Assembly (NCBI RefSeq): GCF_001544535.1
Contig: NZ_FCON02000072.1
Location: forward strand, 1 to 39,739
Length of the DNA stretch: 39,739 nt
Origin: Caballeronia choica
Lineage (GTDB): Bacteria; Pseudomonadota; Gammaproteobacteria; Burkholderiales; Burkholderiaceae
Direction: 5' to 3'
The notes beneath the pieces are model-generated. The model saw nothing but the letters and a program-made list of their open reading frames with translations. It was not told the DNA's origin and made no database searches. The position numbers and the translations under genes are program-made. Below are positions 38,367 to 39,739 of the stretch, in pieces (within the stretch, counting starts at the first letter, position 1; every line of letters begins with the position of its first letter).

Positions 38367-39638
38367 TTACCCCAGGCTCAGGTTCGAGCGCGTGAAGCGT
38401 CCGTAGACCACATACAGCAAGAGCGTCGCGGCGAGCAGCAGGCCGCCGAGCGCACAGGCCATGCCCCAGTTGATCGTCACGTTCGTGAAATAGGCGATGT
38501 AATAGCTGACCATCTGGTCGTTCGGCCCGCCGAGCAGCGCCGGCGTGATGTAGTACCCGATCGCGAGAATGAACACGAGCAGCACGCCCGCGCCGATGCC
38601 CGGATACGTCTGCGGCACGTAGACGCGCCAGAACGCGGCGAACGGATGGCTGCCGAGCGACACGGCCGCGCGCTGGTAAGTCGGCGGCACCGACTTCATC
38701 ACGCTGTAGAGCGGCAGGATCATGAAGGGCAGCAGGATGTGCGTCATCGAAATGTAGACGCCGACGCGGTTGAACAGCAGCGCGAACGGCTGGTCGATCA
38801 GACCCGCGCCGATCAGCGCCTTGTTCACGAGCCCCTCGCTTTGCAGCAGCACGATCCAGGCGGCGACGCGCACGAGAATCGACGTCCAGAACGGGATCAG
38901 CACGAGCACCATCACGAGGTTGGCTTTGCGCGCGGGCAGCGTCGAAATCCAGTAGGCGAGCGGATAGCCCAGCAGCAGGGCGAAGAATGTCACGGCCACG
39001 CCGATCACGAACGTGCGCTCGAAGATGCTGAGATAAATCGATTGATCGGGACCCGAGTGTTCGATGTTGCCGAAGCCGTCCTGCCGGTGATCCAGCGCGG
39101 CGAGCAGGTAGAACGGCGAATAGCGGCCCGCGTTCTTCGCGATTGCCTGCCAGTAGGCCACGTCGCCCCAGCGCTCGTCGAGTTCGACGATCTTCGCGCG
39201 GATCTGCGGCGCGGCGAGCGGCTTGCCGTCGTCGCCGTTGAGCGGCATTGCGCGCGCCGTCTTCGCGACGAGCGAGCGATAACCGGGAATCTCGGTGTTC
39301 AGGCGCCGCGCCAGCGCGCCCATCGATTCGCCGTCCTGGATCGCGGTCAGGTCCTGCGCGAGCGCGGCGTAGGCGGCGTCGGGCGGTGGCGTCTTGCGGT
39401 CCCACTGGGCGAGCGCCGTGCCGGTGTGCGGGAGCGCGGTCGCGACTTCGGGGTTCTCGGCGGCGCGCGTCAGCAACGCGCCGATCGGCACCACGAAAAT
39501 CAGGAAAAGGAAGATCGCGAGCGGGGCGATTAGTAAGAGCGCCATCGCGCGCTTCTTCGCATCGGCGACCTTCAGTTCACGCTTGAGTCGCGCGGTGGAC
39601 TCTTGTGTCGGTTCGGCGGCAATCGTCATCGGGGTCAC
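38367..39638 (-). CDS. ABC transporter permease, PotB-like, with a large periplasmic insertion
   Basis: The 423-residue protein is the partner permease. After a charged cytoplasmic start and one helix (MALLLIAPLAIFLFLIFVVP), about 130 residues follow that appear periplasmic, Ala/Asp-rich and helical (ALAQDLTAIQDGESMGALAR; RYSPFYLLAALDHR). The five-helix core comes next. The docking loop is RAAVSLGSHPFAAFWRVYVP (about 322-341). Typical PotB proteins are near 280-300 residues, so the excess is this insertion. The GTG at 39638 is chosen because GGAG lies 7 bases upstream; an ATG nine bases later is possible. The palindromic repeat begins 8 bases beyond that ribosome binding site. Confidence 0.88.
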   Translation of the reverse strand: MTPMTIAAEPTQESTARLKRELKVADAKKRAMALLLIAPLAIFLFLIFVVPIGALLTRAAENPEVATALPHTGTALAQWDRKTPPPDAAYAALAQDLTAIQDGESMGALARRLNTEIPGYRSLVAKTARAMPLNGDDGKPLAAPQIRAKIVELDERWGDVAYWQAIAKNAGRYSPFYLLAALDHRQDGFGNIEHSGPDQSIYLSIFERTFVIGVAVTFFALLLGYPLAYWISTLPARKANLVMVLVLIPFWTSILVRVAAWIVLLQSEGLVNKALIGAGLIDQPFALLFNRVGVYISMTHILLPFMILPLYSVMKSVPPTYQRAAVSLGSHPFAAFWRVYVPQTYPGIGAGVLLVFILAIGYYITPALLGGPNDQMVSYYIAYFTNVTINWGMACALGGLLLAATLLLYVVYGRFTRSNLSLG

Positions 39639-39657
39639 GCAAAGTCTCCAGGTTTGG

Positions 39658-39739
39658 TCGCTGGCGCTTGGGGCGGGGTTGGGGTCGGGGTTGGGGTTGG
39701 GTTGGGGTTACACCGTTTGATGCGCTCAGGCTTCTATGG
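39658..39739. repeat. Large palindromic intergenic repeat, copy C (only one outer end in the window)
   Basis: The segment begins TCGCTGGCGCTTGGGG, as does copy B at 4702. A G-rich run of GGGGTT-like units follows (39674-39706). It then resumes the shared sequence TTACACCGTTTGATGCGCTC and AGGCTTCTATGG, where the window ends. The rest of the element should lie outside. Confidence 0.85.

Overview
The window looks like a chromosomal or megaplasmid segment of a high-GC betaproteobacterium of the Burkholderiaceae, most likely of the Paraburkholderia/Caballeronia type. This rests on the strong G/C third-position bias, a DUF3331-like protein, a bcsD-bcsP-bcsQ-bcsA-bcsB-bcsZ-bcsC cellulose operon, and a dispersed palindromic intergenic repeat carrying the CTTTCTTTGC-type hairpin that I associate with this group. 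No rRNA, tRNA, transposase, integrase or CRISPR array was seen.

Layout from left to right: (1) 1-497 is a truncated copy of the large palindromic repeat. It is followed by a secreted phosphoesterase lipoprotein, an orphan FixJ-type response regulator and a berberine-bridge-type FAD oxidase. (2) 4702-5457 is a complete copy of the repeat, filling the gap between two convergent genes. A minus-strand pair follows: an uncharacterised protein and a host-attachment-family protein. (3) 6869-15237 is a LacI-family regulator and a tightly packed operon. It encodes a carbohydrate/polyol ABC transporter (binding protein, two permeases, a tiny membrane protein, two ATPases) and a two-subunit dihydroxyacetone-type kinase (dhaL, dhaK). 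The logic is uptake of a small polyol or ketose and its phosphorylation. (4) 15299-16578 is a candidate toxin/immunity pair on the minus strand. (5) 16843-20879 is metal handling: piuC and a TonB-dependent siderophore receptor on the minus strand, with a Fur-box-like palindrome. Divergent from them is mntP, preceded by a yybP-ykoY manganese riboswitch. (6) 20927-22482 holds a GT-A-like glycosyltransferase and a tandem array of 34-nt hairpins.

(7) 22483-35125 is the cellulose operon. BcsA synthesises and extrudes the glucan under c-di-GMP control through its PilZ domain, and BcsB is the periplasmic partner. BcsZ is the endoglucanase and BcsC the outer-membrane exporter, here with an unusually long Pro/Gln/Tyr linker. 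BcsQ, BcsP and BcsD are accessory or organising factors. Neighbouring genes overlap or abut, so translation is probably coupled. (8) 35584-37381 contains a free-standing 62-codon gene of unknown function with its own strong terminator, an NAD(P)-binding NmrA-like reductase behind an inverted-repeat operator candidate, and a DUF3331-like protein. (9) 37523-39638 holds two PotC/PotB-type ABC permeases. Their usual ATPase and binding protein are not in the window. The window closes inside a third copy of the palindromic repeat (39658-39739).

The features most worth following are the palindromic repeat family with G-rich variable ends, the candidate toxin/immunity pair, the orphan 62-codon gene, the hairpin array, the DhaM-less DhaKL transporter operon, and the BcsC linker built from nested tandem repeats.
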